This document shows positions 8,254-15,153 of a stretch of 36,615 nt of DNA, one piece after another (within the stretch, counting starts at the first letter, position 1; every line of letters begins with the position of its first letter). The notes below the pieces were generated by a model. The model was not told the origin of the DNA and did no database searches. It was given only the letters and a program-made list of their open reading frames with translations. This stretch comes from Woeseiaceae bacterium (lineage in GTDB: Bacteria > Pseudomonadota > Gammaproteobacteria > Steroidobacterales > Woeseiaceae), in contig WVYQ01000017.1 in NCBI GenBank assembly GCA_011772865.1, positions 254,906 to 291,520 of the forward strand, given 5' to 3'. A program made the position numbers and the translations under genes.

Positions 8254-8934
8254 CTACCAGACTGCGGGCAACAATCGCCAGCGCGTCCTGCTCGCATAGG
8301 ATTTGTATTCCGGATAGCGCAGGAGAAGGTTCTCTTCATACCAGATTCGCAAGACAAGAAAGACAGTGCCCGAGACGATGACTACCAGGTTAGCGGCGCT
8401 CGGGTTACTCAGAAAGTACCCGAGGTAAGTAATGACGTAGGCCAGGTATAGTGGATGCCTTACCCATGCGTACAGACCTCCTGACTTTATACCGCGATAG
8501 GCCGGTAACAAGCCCAGGCACCGATTGAGCGCGACAAGGGCTGCGATCTGCAGCAAGAAGCCGCTGATCTGAAGGACGCTGCCGATAAATTGATCGGACT
8601 CGACGTCAACCGGGCGCAAGAGAAATGGCGCCAGGGTGCCCAACGTCGTCGTTACCCATGTTTGCCAGGAGTGGTGCGTTTCCTCGGGGTCGCGACGGAC
8701 AATAAGGAAAAAGGCGACAATACTCTCCGTGATAACGATGAGTAAAACGCTCAATCGCGGGTTGGCCAGGAAGCTTTTCGCATTCGCAATCGCGAAGAAA
8801 ATGAAGAGCGTCGCCAGAAACATGTTGGTAAAAGCAAGCCCGACACCTCGCAGGCTCGATGCATTCAGCTCGGACTTGATCTCGAAACGGCCAGGCCGCC
8901 TCCGCCTTATATCCTTGCTGGTCGCCGCGCTCAC
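8254..8934 (-). CDS. ICMT-like integral membrane methyltransferase
   Basis: A 226-residue protein with about five hydrophobic helices. The C-terminal motif block is that of the isoprenylcysteine carboxyl methyltransferase / phospholipid N-methyltransferase fold: GLYAWVRHPLYLAYV (the RHPxY SAM-binding motif), then an Glu-rich helix and YPEYKSYASRTRWRLLP near the end. Members methylate small membrane-embedded or lipidated substrates using SAM. Bacteria lack canonical prenyl-Cys proteins, so the substrate is unknown. The GTG start at 8934 overlaps the regulator's stop (GTGA), so expression is coupled to the AraC-type regulator; the subtilase starts five bases after its stop. Placement in a pilus island hints at pilin or envelope modification, which is only inference. 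Confidence 0.8.
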   Translation of the reverse strand: MSAATSKDIRRRRPGRFEIKSELNASSLRGVGLAFTNMFLATLFIFFAIANAKSFLANPRLSVLLIVITESIVAFFLIVRRDPEETHHSWQTWVTTTLGTLAPFLLRPVDVESDQFIGSVLQISGFLLQIAALVALNRCLGLLPAYRGIKSGGLYAWVRHPLYLAYVITYLGYFLSNPSAANLVVIVSGTVFLVLRIWYEENLLLRYPEYKSYASRTRWRLLPAVW

Positions 8935-9830
8935 CGCAATGTTCCCGGATCGTTAATGTTGGCGATGCGTCGATCGAACTGCCGGCGATCCACAGACGCA
9001 GATTCGAGACCAGTCAGTTCGAGCTTGCGGGCGATATCCTCGAGACGCATTGCCTGGCCTGGCTGATTCGCAGCAGCACCGTATTCTGTCGGCGAGCATC
9101 CAATATAACGCCGGAAGACCCTGGCAAAGTAAGAGGGGTCATTGAAGCCGACCGAGTAGGCCACGTTTGCGACAGCAACGTTGGGGTGCTGCAGTTCCGT
9201 ACATGCCTGGAATACTCGGTACCGCAGAACATACTCCTGGAAGGTCAGTGAAAATGTCTCAGTAAATTCGTGGCTGAAGTGGTACTGACTCATATCGCAT
9301 AGTTCAGCGACATCAGCATTTCGAATTTTCCCGCGGAAATTCTTTTCCACGAACCGCAATGCGGGAGACAGGCGCTTGTGAGCGAGTCGCTGACCCACAG
9401 GAATTTCCGACGGGATGCGCGAGCGGAAATTCAGTATGGGACGCTTGTTTTGGGCATCGATGTTCTGAATCGCCGACAGGAGCTCATAACATCGGAGAAC
9501 GTCGTCGTCCGTAATTGGTTTCACGAGGAAATCAAAAACCCGGTTGCGATACGCCCAGACCGCAAGCCGTTCCGAGTGATGTGTCGTGATCATTAGTATC
9601 GGGACGTGAGGCAGGCGTTCCTTGGTGGCCCGCATCAACTCCAGCCCTGGCCGGTCCGGGTAGTCGAACTCGAAACATAGGCCTAATCCAGCGTCGAGGT
9701 CGAATTCACTCTCGGGACTGTTTACGTTAGTGCAATGATGTACGTCAAAGAATTTGCGCATAACCCGATCGATCTCCGCGTGCTGTGTTGCAAGCGTCAT
9801 ATCGAGCCATACAAGAGTTGGTTGTTGCAC
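8931..9830 (-). CDS. AraC-type regulator with degenerate receiver domain
   Basis: A 299-residue protein. Residues about 1-125 have receiver (CheY-like) layout: Asp10, the conserved Thr in PILMITT (82-83), and Lys104 in FDFLVKPIT. The phosphoacceptor position aligns without a gap to Glu54 (E-F-D-Y-P-D-R-P-G versus the usual D-x-x-M-P-x-x-x-G), so normal phosphorylation is doubtful; Asp56 is a shifted alternative. Residues about 150-252 are a two-helix-turn-helix AraC domain (ADVAELCDMSQYHFSHEF and VAYSVGFNDPSYFARVFRR, ending GCSPTEY). A short tail of unknown role follows. The GTG start at 9830 is needed to include the first receiver strand, but lacks a strong ribosome site. It is first in the leftward operon and divergent from the tad operon, so it is the likely local regulator. 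Confidence 0.88.
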   Translation of the reverse strand: MQQPTLVWLDMTLATQHAEIDRVMRKFFDVHHCTNVNSPESEFDLDAGLGLCFEFDYPDRPGLELMRATKERLPHVPILMITTHHSERLAVWAYRNRVFDFLVKPITDDDVLRCYELLSAIQNIDAQNKRPILNFRSRIPSEIPVGQRLAHKRLSPALRFVEKNFRGKIRNADVAELCDMSQYHFSHEFTETFSLTFQEYVLRYRVFQACTELQHPNVAVANVAYSVGFNDPSYFARVFRRYIGCSPTEYGAAANQPGQAMRLEDIARKLELTGLESASVDRRQFDRRIANINDPGTLR

Positions 9831-10245
9831 TTTGATTAACGAGTTTTCGCTATTGTTATAGAAATTAGTGCAGAAAATGATTTTGCGGATTTATTCTACT
9901 CGCCGCACTATTTCTTGCAAAAAGTCGTTTTGCGCTCTTTACATAATCGCCAACGAAGATTCATAAGTTTACTGATTCTTGTTCAACTGCGAGTTAAGTA
10001 TGGAGGCGTTTCGCAAAATACTCCTTTAAGTGGACAAGAAAGTGCTAAGGCAAAATCGCCTTTCAACAAAATAGTTCTTCACTTCGACAAAAAAATTCTA
10101 CTCACATTCGACTGCCGTCTAATACATTCGTCAGGGTCAACGAAGCAGTCGGGAAATTCTCGGTGAAGTTAGTCGCTGATCTTCTCGAAAGCCTCATCTG
10201 ACGAAAGAAGTAGATCTACTTCGTGTAGGTATTAGGAGGTTAATA
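9831..10245. promoter_or_regulatory. AT-rich divergent control region between the regulator and the Flp pilin
   Basis: This 415-base stretch has no convincing gene. By hand count 159 of bases 9841-10240 are G or C, about 40%, far below the surrounding genes. It holds five copies of the hexamer TTTTGC or its complement GCAAAA: 9881-9886, 9917-9922, 9928-9933, 10013-10018 and 10050-10055. The pair at 9917-9933 forms an inverted repeat. Poly-A tracts (10089-10095) suggest curvature. A -10-like TATAAC on the minus strand (9860-9855) could serve the regulator gene. I found no strong sigma-70 or sigma-54 promoter for the rightward operon. It should carry both divergent promoters and their operators. 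Confidence 0.65.
10207..10222. promoter_or_regulatory. Perfect 16-base palindrome just upstream of the Flp ribosome site
   Basis: GAAGTAGATCTACTTC is perfectly self-complementary. It ends 12 bases before the AGGAGG Shine-Dalgarno (10234-10239) of the pilin gene. It could be an operator for a dimeric repressor near the transcription start, or, if transcribed, an RNA structure affecting stability or dimerisation. Which of these applies depends on the unmapped transcription start. Confidence 0.45.
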
Positions 10246-10407
10246 ATGAAAGAGAAGCTAATCGCATTCCTTCGTGACGAAGAAGGACTGACCATTGTGG
10301 AGTATGCAGTCGCTGCCGGTCTGATTACGGCAACTGTTGCGGCTGCGTTTGGTGCGCTAGGTGCGGCTGCGGAAAACGTTATCACGACAATCACCGGCTA
10401 CATCTAG
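10246..10407 (+). CDS. flp: Flp-type major pilin (class IVb prepilin)
   Basis: A 53-residue prepilin, short enough to be missed by size filters. The 14-residue leader MKEKLIAFLRDEEG ends at the Gly -1 cleavage site and is followed by LTIVEYAVAAGLITATVAA, with Glu+5 and Tyr+6 as in Flp pilins. The mature protein of 39 residues is one hydrophobic helix with a short polar tail ending ITGYI. It has the best ribosome site in the window, AGGAGG at 10234-10239, six bases before the ATG, as expected for an abundant structural subunit. It is first in the tad operon and the prepilin peptidase follows. It is the likely main filament subunit. Confidence 0.92.
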   Translation: MKEKLIAFLRDEEGLTIVEYAVAAGLITATVAAAFGALGAAAENVITTITGYI

Positions 10408-10422
10408 ACAAGGAAGATGGTT

Positions 10423-10457
10423 GTGTCGTTGAGACCGCCTTGCGGTCTCGTCGACAC
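10423..10457 (+). terminator. Strong hairpin between flp and the prepilin peptidase gene
   Basis: GAGACCGC (10431-10438) pairs perfectly with GCGGTCTC (10442-10449) around the loop CTT. An outer stem, GTGTCG (10423-10428) with CGACAC (10452-10457), follows across a two-by-two internal loop. No T-run follows. It fits a partial terminator or RNA-processing stop that keeps pilin mRNA far more abundant than the assembly genes. Such an attenuator is plausible for pilin operons; the function here is inferred. Confidence 0.5.
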
Positions 10458-10501
10458 GGCCTGTCAACCCCCCAACTGTTCCACAAAAGGAAATTTCCGT
10501 G

Positions 10502-11065
10502 ATGGCAGGCGACGAATTCGTCAACTCAACCGCCCTAACGATACTGTTGATTCTGCTGGTAACGGCCGTGCTCTCGGATCTTCGGACCCATCGTATTCCC
10601 AACGTACTGGTTTTTCCCGCTCTGGCGCTATCGCTCCTGGTGCACACGCTGGGATCGGGCATGGAGGGACTGTTAGCAACCGGCGCCGGCCTGGCTGTTG
10701 GAATGGCTATGCTGCTGCCGTTCTACCTGATTGGCGGCATGGGCGCCGGCGATGTCAAGCTGGTCGGTGTTGTCGGCAGTCTTCTCGGTCCCTGGGGTGC
10801 ACTGGTAACGGGCATTGCCACGCTGATGGCGGGCGCGGTGCTGGGTATCGCCGTCATCGTCTGGCAAAGGTGCCGGCCCCCAGTGGAGCTCTACCTGAGG
10901 CAAGTTACCGGCGTCCAGGGAAACATGCTACACGCGACGGCAGTCTCCACCGCCACCGACCAAACACCCTGTGTAACCAAGATCGCGTATTCGCCGGCCA
11001 TTGCGGCTGGAACGATTTTGGCGCTTTGGTACATGGGCGCTTCACCAATTCAGATTCTCGGCTAG
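10502..11065 (+). CDS. cpaA: Flp prepilin peptidase (A24 family, CpaA/TadV type)
   Basis: An inner-membrane aspartic peptidase that removes the prepilin leader at Gly/Leu. Both catalytic aspartates are visible: one in VLSDLRTHRIPN near residue 26 and one in the GxGD motif GGMGAGDVKLVG near residue 82. Helices fill the rest. At about 187 residues it matches the short TadV/CpaA class, which lacks the N-terminal cytoplasmic domain of PilD. A cytoplasmic-looking segment (PPVELYLRQVTG...) precedes the final helix. AAAAGG at 10485-10490 supports either GTG 10499 or ATG 10502. Its partners are the Flp pilin upstream and the two TadE-like proteins downstream. The AAA+ gene starts four bases after its stop. 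Confidence 0.9.
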   Translation: MAGDEFVNSTALTILLILLVTAVLSDLRTHRIPNVLVFPALALSLLVHTLGSGMEGLLATGAGLAVGMAMLLPFYLIGGMGAGDVKLVGVVGSLLGPWGALVTGIATLMAGAVLGIAVIVWQRCRPPVELYLRQVTGVQGNMLHATAVSTATDQTPCVTKIAYSPAIAAGTILALWYMGASPIQILG

Positions 11066-11069
11066 ATCG

Positions 11070-12431
11070 ATGAGCACAACAGAACAATCAATTACAGCCG
11101 GTGAACTTAACCAGCTGGGTTTGGCGCGGGCTACCAGGATGGTCCCCCGTCCAACATTGCTCGAGGAAACCGGACTTTCAGAAACATTCGTTGCCGATCT
11201 GATTGCCAAGCACCTGCTTGATAAAGGGGCGATGACACTAGGCGATCTCTCTCGCGAACTGGCAATAACGGGATCTATCGCTGAAAGCACTTTGAATTTC
11301 ATGCGTTCGGAAGCACGAATAGAAGTGCGGCCAAGTCACGGAATGGACAGCAAGCTGTCGTATACGTTGACGGAACGTGGTCGCGTTAGCGCGATGGACG
11401 CCATGGTACGTAGCGGCTACCTGGGGCCGTGTCCGATACCCGTCAAGCAATATGCCCAGATTTCACGAGCGCAGACAATCCACCGGCGATCGGTGACCCA
11501 GGACGGCATGAGGGCGGCGTTCGAAGATGTCGTTCTGGACGGTCGAATGCTCGACCGGTTGGGGCCTGCGCTCAACTCTGGCAGGGCCATCTTTATCTAT
11601 GGCCCCGCGGGTACCGGCAAGACTTATATATCCCAGCGACTGTGTCGGCTTTTCTACCATCCGACACTCGTGCCCCACGCGATCGCTATCGGCGAACACG
11701 TCGTCCAGGTATTCGATCCGCTGGTACACAAGCAAGTGCACCAAAAGATTGGTGACGACTGGCTCAAGCTGGAGAAAGGATACGACCCAAGGTTCGCAAT
11801 TTGCGAGCGGCCGGTTGTGATCACGGGCGGCGAACTGACGGCGGAGATGCTTGAGGTTCATTACGACCCCTCGAGCAAGCTCTTTGAGGCCCCGCTGCAG
11901 CTCAAAGCCAACAACGGCATGTTCATAATTGACGATATGGGCCGGCAGAAGGTGCCGCCGGAGGTCATCTTCAATCGCTGGATCGTGCCTATGGAAGAGC
12001 GCAGGGACTACTTGACGCTGGGCTCGGGCCGTCATTTCACAGTACCGTTCGACGTAATTCTCATATTCTCCACGAACATTCATCCGCTGGATCTTGCCGA
12101 AGAGGCTTTCCTGCGTCGTATCGGCTACAAGATCAGGTTCGGAACGCTAACGCCGTCACAGTACGAGCGTATATGGCGGGACGCATGCAACACCTACGAC
12201 GTTGAGTACGACGCCCGAGTTCTCGAGTACGTAATCAACGAACTTCATATGAAGGAGCGGGTTGCGCTCCTCCCATGTCATCCGAGAGACCTGCTCGGCA
12301 TGGCAGTAGACCACGCCGTTTATGAAGAAAACTCACGCAGGGTGAGCACCGATCACCTGCGCTGGGCCTGGGACAACTACTTCGTGAGCGTCGACGAACA
12401 CAAACATTCAACGGGACGGCAAATGCCCTGA
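11070..12431 (+). CDS. AAA+ ATPase with N-terminal winged-helix-like region, inside the tad operon
   Basis: A 453-residue ATPase. Residues about 35-105 look like a winged helix (FVADLIAKHLL, MTLGDLSRELAI, LSYTLTERGR). The AAA+ core has Walker A GPAGTGKT (178-185), Walker B FIIDDMGRQ (285-293), a sensor-1-like Asn in IFSTNIHP (336) and arginine-finger candidates in FLRRIGYK (349-350). The lid contains HPRDLLGMAVD. There is no membrane segment. It is not one of the usual Tad components and I know no assigned role; AAA+ proteins of this kind remodel protein complexes. Its start lies four bases after the peptidase stop, so it is likely co-translated. An assembly chaperone or a regulator of the secretion ATPase are both possible. 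Confidence 0.82.
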   Translation: MSTTEQSITAGELNQLGLARATRMVPRPTLLEETGLSETFVADLIAKHLLDKGAMTLGDLSRELAITGSIAESTLNFMRSEARIEVRPSHGMDSKLSYTLTERGRVSAMDAMVRSGYLGPCPIPVKQYAQISRAQTIHRRSVTQDGMRAAFEDVVLDGRMLDRLGPALNSGRAIFIYGPAGTGKTYISQRLCRLFYHPTLVPHAIAIGEHVVQVFDPLVHKQVHQKIGDDWLKLEKGYDPRFAICERPVVITGGELTAEMLEVHYDPSSKLFEAPLQLKANNGMFIIDDMGRQKVPPEVIFNRWIVPMEERRDYLTLGSGRHFTVPFDVILIFSTNIHPLDLAEEAFLRRIGYKIRFGTLTPSQYERIWRDACNTYDVEYDARVLEYVINELHMKERVALLPCHPRDLLGMAVDHAVYEENSRRVSTDHLRWAWDNYFVSVDEHKHSTGRQMP

Positions 12432-12448
12432 ATTAGGAGACGAATGTC

Positions 12449-13237
12449 ATGGCAAAGCGCAGAGGAATGACGCTGATTTTTCTATCGCTATTGATGGCGG
12501 TAGGCGCAGCATACGTGGCTAACGAGTGGGTCATCGCGCGGGTGATGCCTGATAAGGCAGCGGAACAAGACAGGCAACAGGTCGTCGCGGCCGCAATGAC
12601 GATTCCCTTTGCTACGAAAGTCGATGAGCGGCATCTGCGCCTCGTTGATTTGCCCGAAGGCGCGGCGCCGGAGGGCTTCTTCACGAGCATCGACGAGGTG
12701 GCCGGAAAGGTGTCGACGACGGAAATTCCGCGAGGCGAAATCCTGATCGCGCAGCGGTTTCGCGAGCACTCGGCCGGCAGCACGTTGGCTGCCCTGGTTG
12801 ATCGCGAAATGCGTGCGGTAACGGTAAGGGTCGACGACGTCGTTGGTGTTGCCGGATTCCTTCTGCCCGGAAACCGTGTTGACGTTCTGGCTTCGAGAAA
12901 GCAGACGAACAAGCGCGCAGAGACCGAAACGATCCTGCGCAACATCAAAGTCCTTGCCGTGGATCAGACGGCATCGGCCGACTCCAATGAGCCGGTCATT
13001 GTTCGCGCCGTGACGCTCGAAATGGCACCGCGCCAGGCCGAAGAACTATTTCGTGCGAGAACAGAAGGCACGATTCAGCTGACTTTGCGGAATCCACTTG
13101 CGCAAGAAGAGGAAGTTGCACCACCGCCCAAGCCGCAGGTGGTTGCGAAGCGCGCGCCGCGCCCGAGAACGCCGCCGCCAACGGAGGTGATGGTGATTCG
13201 CGGGACGAGCGTGGACAAGACAAAGACCCGCGACTAG
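12449..13237 (+). CDS. cpaB: Flp pilus assembly protein CpaB/RcpC
   Basis: A 262-residue protein anchored by an N-terminal helix (about 8-26). The first periplasmic part has the SAF/beta-clip fold (ATKVDERHLRLVDLP, ISTTEIPRGE-like segment at VSTTEIPRGEILIAQRF), followed by the RcpC domain with MRAVTVRVDDVVGVAGFLLPGNRVDV. The C-terminus is Pro/Lys/Arg-rich (PPPKPQVVAKRAPRPRTPPP), probably disordered and possibly spanning the wall zone. CpaB works with the secretin CpaC encoded next. The start is supported by TTAGGAGA upstream. It lies 17 bases after the AAA+ gene. Confidence 0.9.
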   Translation: MAKRRGMTLIFLSLLMAVGAAYVANEWVIARVMPDKAAEQDRQQVVAAAMTIPFATKVDERHLRLVDLPEGAAPEGFFTSIDEVAGKVSTTEIPRGEILIAQRFREHSAGSTLAALVDREMRAVTVRVDDVVGVAGFLLPGNRVDVLASRKQTNKRAETETILRNIKVLAVDQTASADSNEPVIVRAVTLEMAPRQAEELFRARTEGTIQLTLRNPLAQEEEVAPPPKPQVVAKRAPRPRTPPPTEVMVIRGTSVDKTKTRD

Positions 13238-13276
13238 CTGAATGCGTGCCGCCGGGCCAGAACGAGAGAGGAAGAA

Positions 13277-14791
13277 ATGATGCAAGTCCAACCAAAACCA
13301 ATAACAAGGCTGTCATCAATAGCCATGGTGCTGTGCTTGCTGGCTTTGACGGCATCGGCGCCGGCGCAGGATCAGTTGACGCGTCTCGGCGGTGGGAGCG
13401 CGAGTTCGATGACCGTGCCACTCTTCAAGTCACGTGTCGTAGCCCTCAACGCTCCGGCGGCAAGAGTTTCTGTCGGAAACCCCGATGTCGCCGACATACT
13501 GATTCTGCAGTCGACCCAGTTGTATGTCCTCGGCAAGGATCTCGGTACCACGAACGTGTTGTTGTGGGATCGTGGTGACAACCTGATTGGCACGGTCAAT
13601 GTGGAAGTGACGCATGATCTGCAGTCTCTAAAGGAAAAATTCTTCCGCGTTCTGCCGAATGAAAAAATCGAGGTCTACTCGGCGCAGAGAAATATCATCC
13701 TCGCGGGCCGGGTTTCCAACGTCGCGAACATGAATGCCGCCCTGCAGATTGCATATGGCTACTTCACGCAGTTGAGCACGGCAACCGAATCGGAAACTTT
13801 CGAGCTCCAGTCGGACCGGTCCGGGCGTGCAGACCGAAGTGTCGGCGAGGTCGTGAACCTGATGAGCGTCGGTGGCGTGCAGCAGGTCATGCTGGAAGTC
13901 AAAGTTGCCGAAATCTCGCGGGAAGAGCTTCGCAAGCTCGACGTCCAGTTTAATACGATTCTTCAGGGCAGCAGCCGATGGAACTGGGGCGGCGTCAATG
14001 GCGGGGCGTCGTTTCCCGACGCGACCTTCGAGCCCGGTGGTGTCCGGTTACCGGTATTCAATAACGATGCGCCGTTCGGACCGGTCATCGACGAATTTGC
14101 ACCCAACGACATGATTATCGGTGACAAGGGATTCTTTGCCAGCTTTCTCAGTTCAAACGCATTGTTCAACTTCGCAATCGATGCTGCGAAAGAAAACGGT
14201 CTGGCGAAAATCCTGGCCGAGCCGACGCTCGTCACACAGACAGGACACGAGGCACGATTTCTTTCCGGCGGTGAATTTCCTATTCCGGTGCCGCGCGGAC
14301 AAAACGGCGTAACGATCGAATTCAAGGAATTCGGCGTGGGCATTGGCTTTCTGCCGGTCGTCCTGGACAAGAGCAGGATCAGCCTGAAGCTGAATATCAG
14401 CGTCAGCGAACTCGCCAGCCCCAATAGCGTTGCGGTGAGCTCCCAGGGCGTGTCGTCAACGTTTGTCATTCCGTCGCTGACCAAGCGCAGTGCCGAGGCG
14501 ACGGTCGAGCTGGCGGACGGGCAGACATTGGGCCTGGCGGGCCTCATCAGTGAAAACATGCGCGAGGTCGTTACGAAGTTTCCGGGCCTCGGCAGCATTC
14601 CGGGCATAGGAGCGCTTTTCCGAAGCCAGGAGTATCAGAAGGGAGAGACGGAACTGCTGATTCTCGTTACTCCGCATTTGGCCAAGCCGCTCGTTCCCGC
14701 AGAAGTCGTGTTGCCCACGGACGGATTCGAGGACCCCAGCGACTTCGGTTGGTACTTCATGGGCAGCATGAAAGGACGCAGCGAGGAATGA
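13277..14791 (+). CDS. cpaC: Outer-membrane secretin CpaC/RcpA of the Flp pilus
   Basis: A 504-residue secretin that forms the outer-membrane pore for the pilus. It has a signal peptide (to about residue 31, SAPAQDQ), then the pilus-formation N-terminal domain (VALNAPAARVSVGNPDVADI, LYVLGKDLGTTNVLLWD), and a BON-like segment (IEVYSAQRNIILAGRVSNVA). The secretin core spans about 195-475, with VMLEVKVAEISREELRKL, the conserved LSGGEFPIPV, FGVGIGFLPVV and the C-terminal VTKFPGLGSIPGIGALFRS and LLILVTPHLAKP motifs. Length matches the family. ATG 13277 and ATG 13280 are both served by GAGAGGAAG. Confidence 0.94.
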   Translation: MMQVQPKPITRLSSIAMVLCLLALTASAPAQDQLTRLGGGSASSMTVPLFKSRVVALNAPAARVSVGNPDVADILILQSTQLYVLGKDLGTTNVLLWDRGDNLIGTVNVEVTHDLQSLKEKFFRVLPNEKIEVYSAQRNIILAGRVSNVANMNAALQIAYGYFTQLSTATESETFELQSDRSGRADRSVGEVVNLMSVGGVQQVMLEVKVAEISREELRKLDVQFNTILQGSSRWNWGGVNGGASFPDATFEPGGVRLPVFNNDAPFGPVIDEFAPNDMIIGDKGFFASFLSSNALFNFAIDAAKENGLAKILAEPTLVTQTGHEARFLSGGEFPIPVPRGQNGVTIEFKEFGVGIGFLPVVLDKSRISLKLNISVSELASPNSVAVSSQGVSSTFVIPSLTKRSAEATVELADGQTLGLAGLISENMREVVTKFPGLGSIPGIGALFRSQEYQKGETELLILVTPHLAKPLVPAEVVLPTDGFEDPSDFGWYFMGSMKGRSEE

Positions 14792-14843
14792 AGCGCTTCC
14801 GAATAACAGTCTGGCGCACCGAGCAAAAAGAGGAAGAAAGGTC

Positions 14844-15125
14844 ATGATCATCAAATTGGTAACTATTGCAGCAGTCATCGCCGCAGTCGGCAGTACTGCA
14901 GCATGCAGCCACAGGACGGTTCCCGAACAGGAATTCGGCGCGGCCGTGCGCAGCGTAATGAACAGCCAGATCCATGATTACGAAGCGGCCGTGCACCCTG
15001 AGCCCAACGCGGTTGAAGGTAGTGATACCAGTCGGCTCAACACCGTTCTGGAAACGTATCGTGAACACGTATCGAAACCCGAAGAAGTACGGCAGCCGAT
15101 TTCGATCAGCGTGGGTACGGACTAG
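14844..15125 (+). CDS. Small exported lipoprotein-like protein of the tad operon
   Basis: A 93-residue protein with an N-terminal export signal ending STAAC (Cys21). The lipobox is imperfect, with Thr at -3, so lipidation is likely but not certain. The body reads EFGAAVRSVMNSQI, then a proline-containing stretch and LNTVLETYREHVSKPEEV. From memory it resembles small lipoproteins found near tad loci that share an FGxAVR...Q...P...L..YR pattern. The function is unknown. The position between the secretin and TadG genes suggests an outer-membrane accessory or pilotin for CpaC. AGGAAGAAAGG precedes the ATG. Confidence 0.72.
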   Translation: MIIKLVTIAAVIAAVGSTAACSHRTVPEQEFGAAVRSVMNSQIHDYEAAVHPEPNAVEGSDTSRLNTVLETYREHVSKPEEVRQPISISVGTD

Positions 15126-15153
15126 GAGTCCAGGGACTGTGCGAGGAACGGCT

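Noticed and set aside
10000-10015. Possible sigma-54 promoter TGGAGGCGTTTCGCA in the flp spacer
   Set aside because: The GG and GC elements are separated by nine bases instead of ten and the flanking consensus is poor.
9915-10166. An open frame of 83 codons inside the divergent spacer
   Set aside because: It starts with TTG, has no ribosome site, lies in AT-rich non-coding DNA, and its product has no recognisable pattern.
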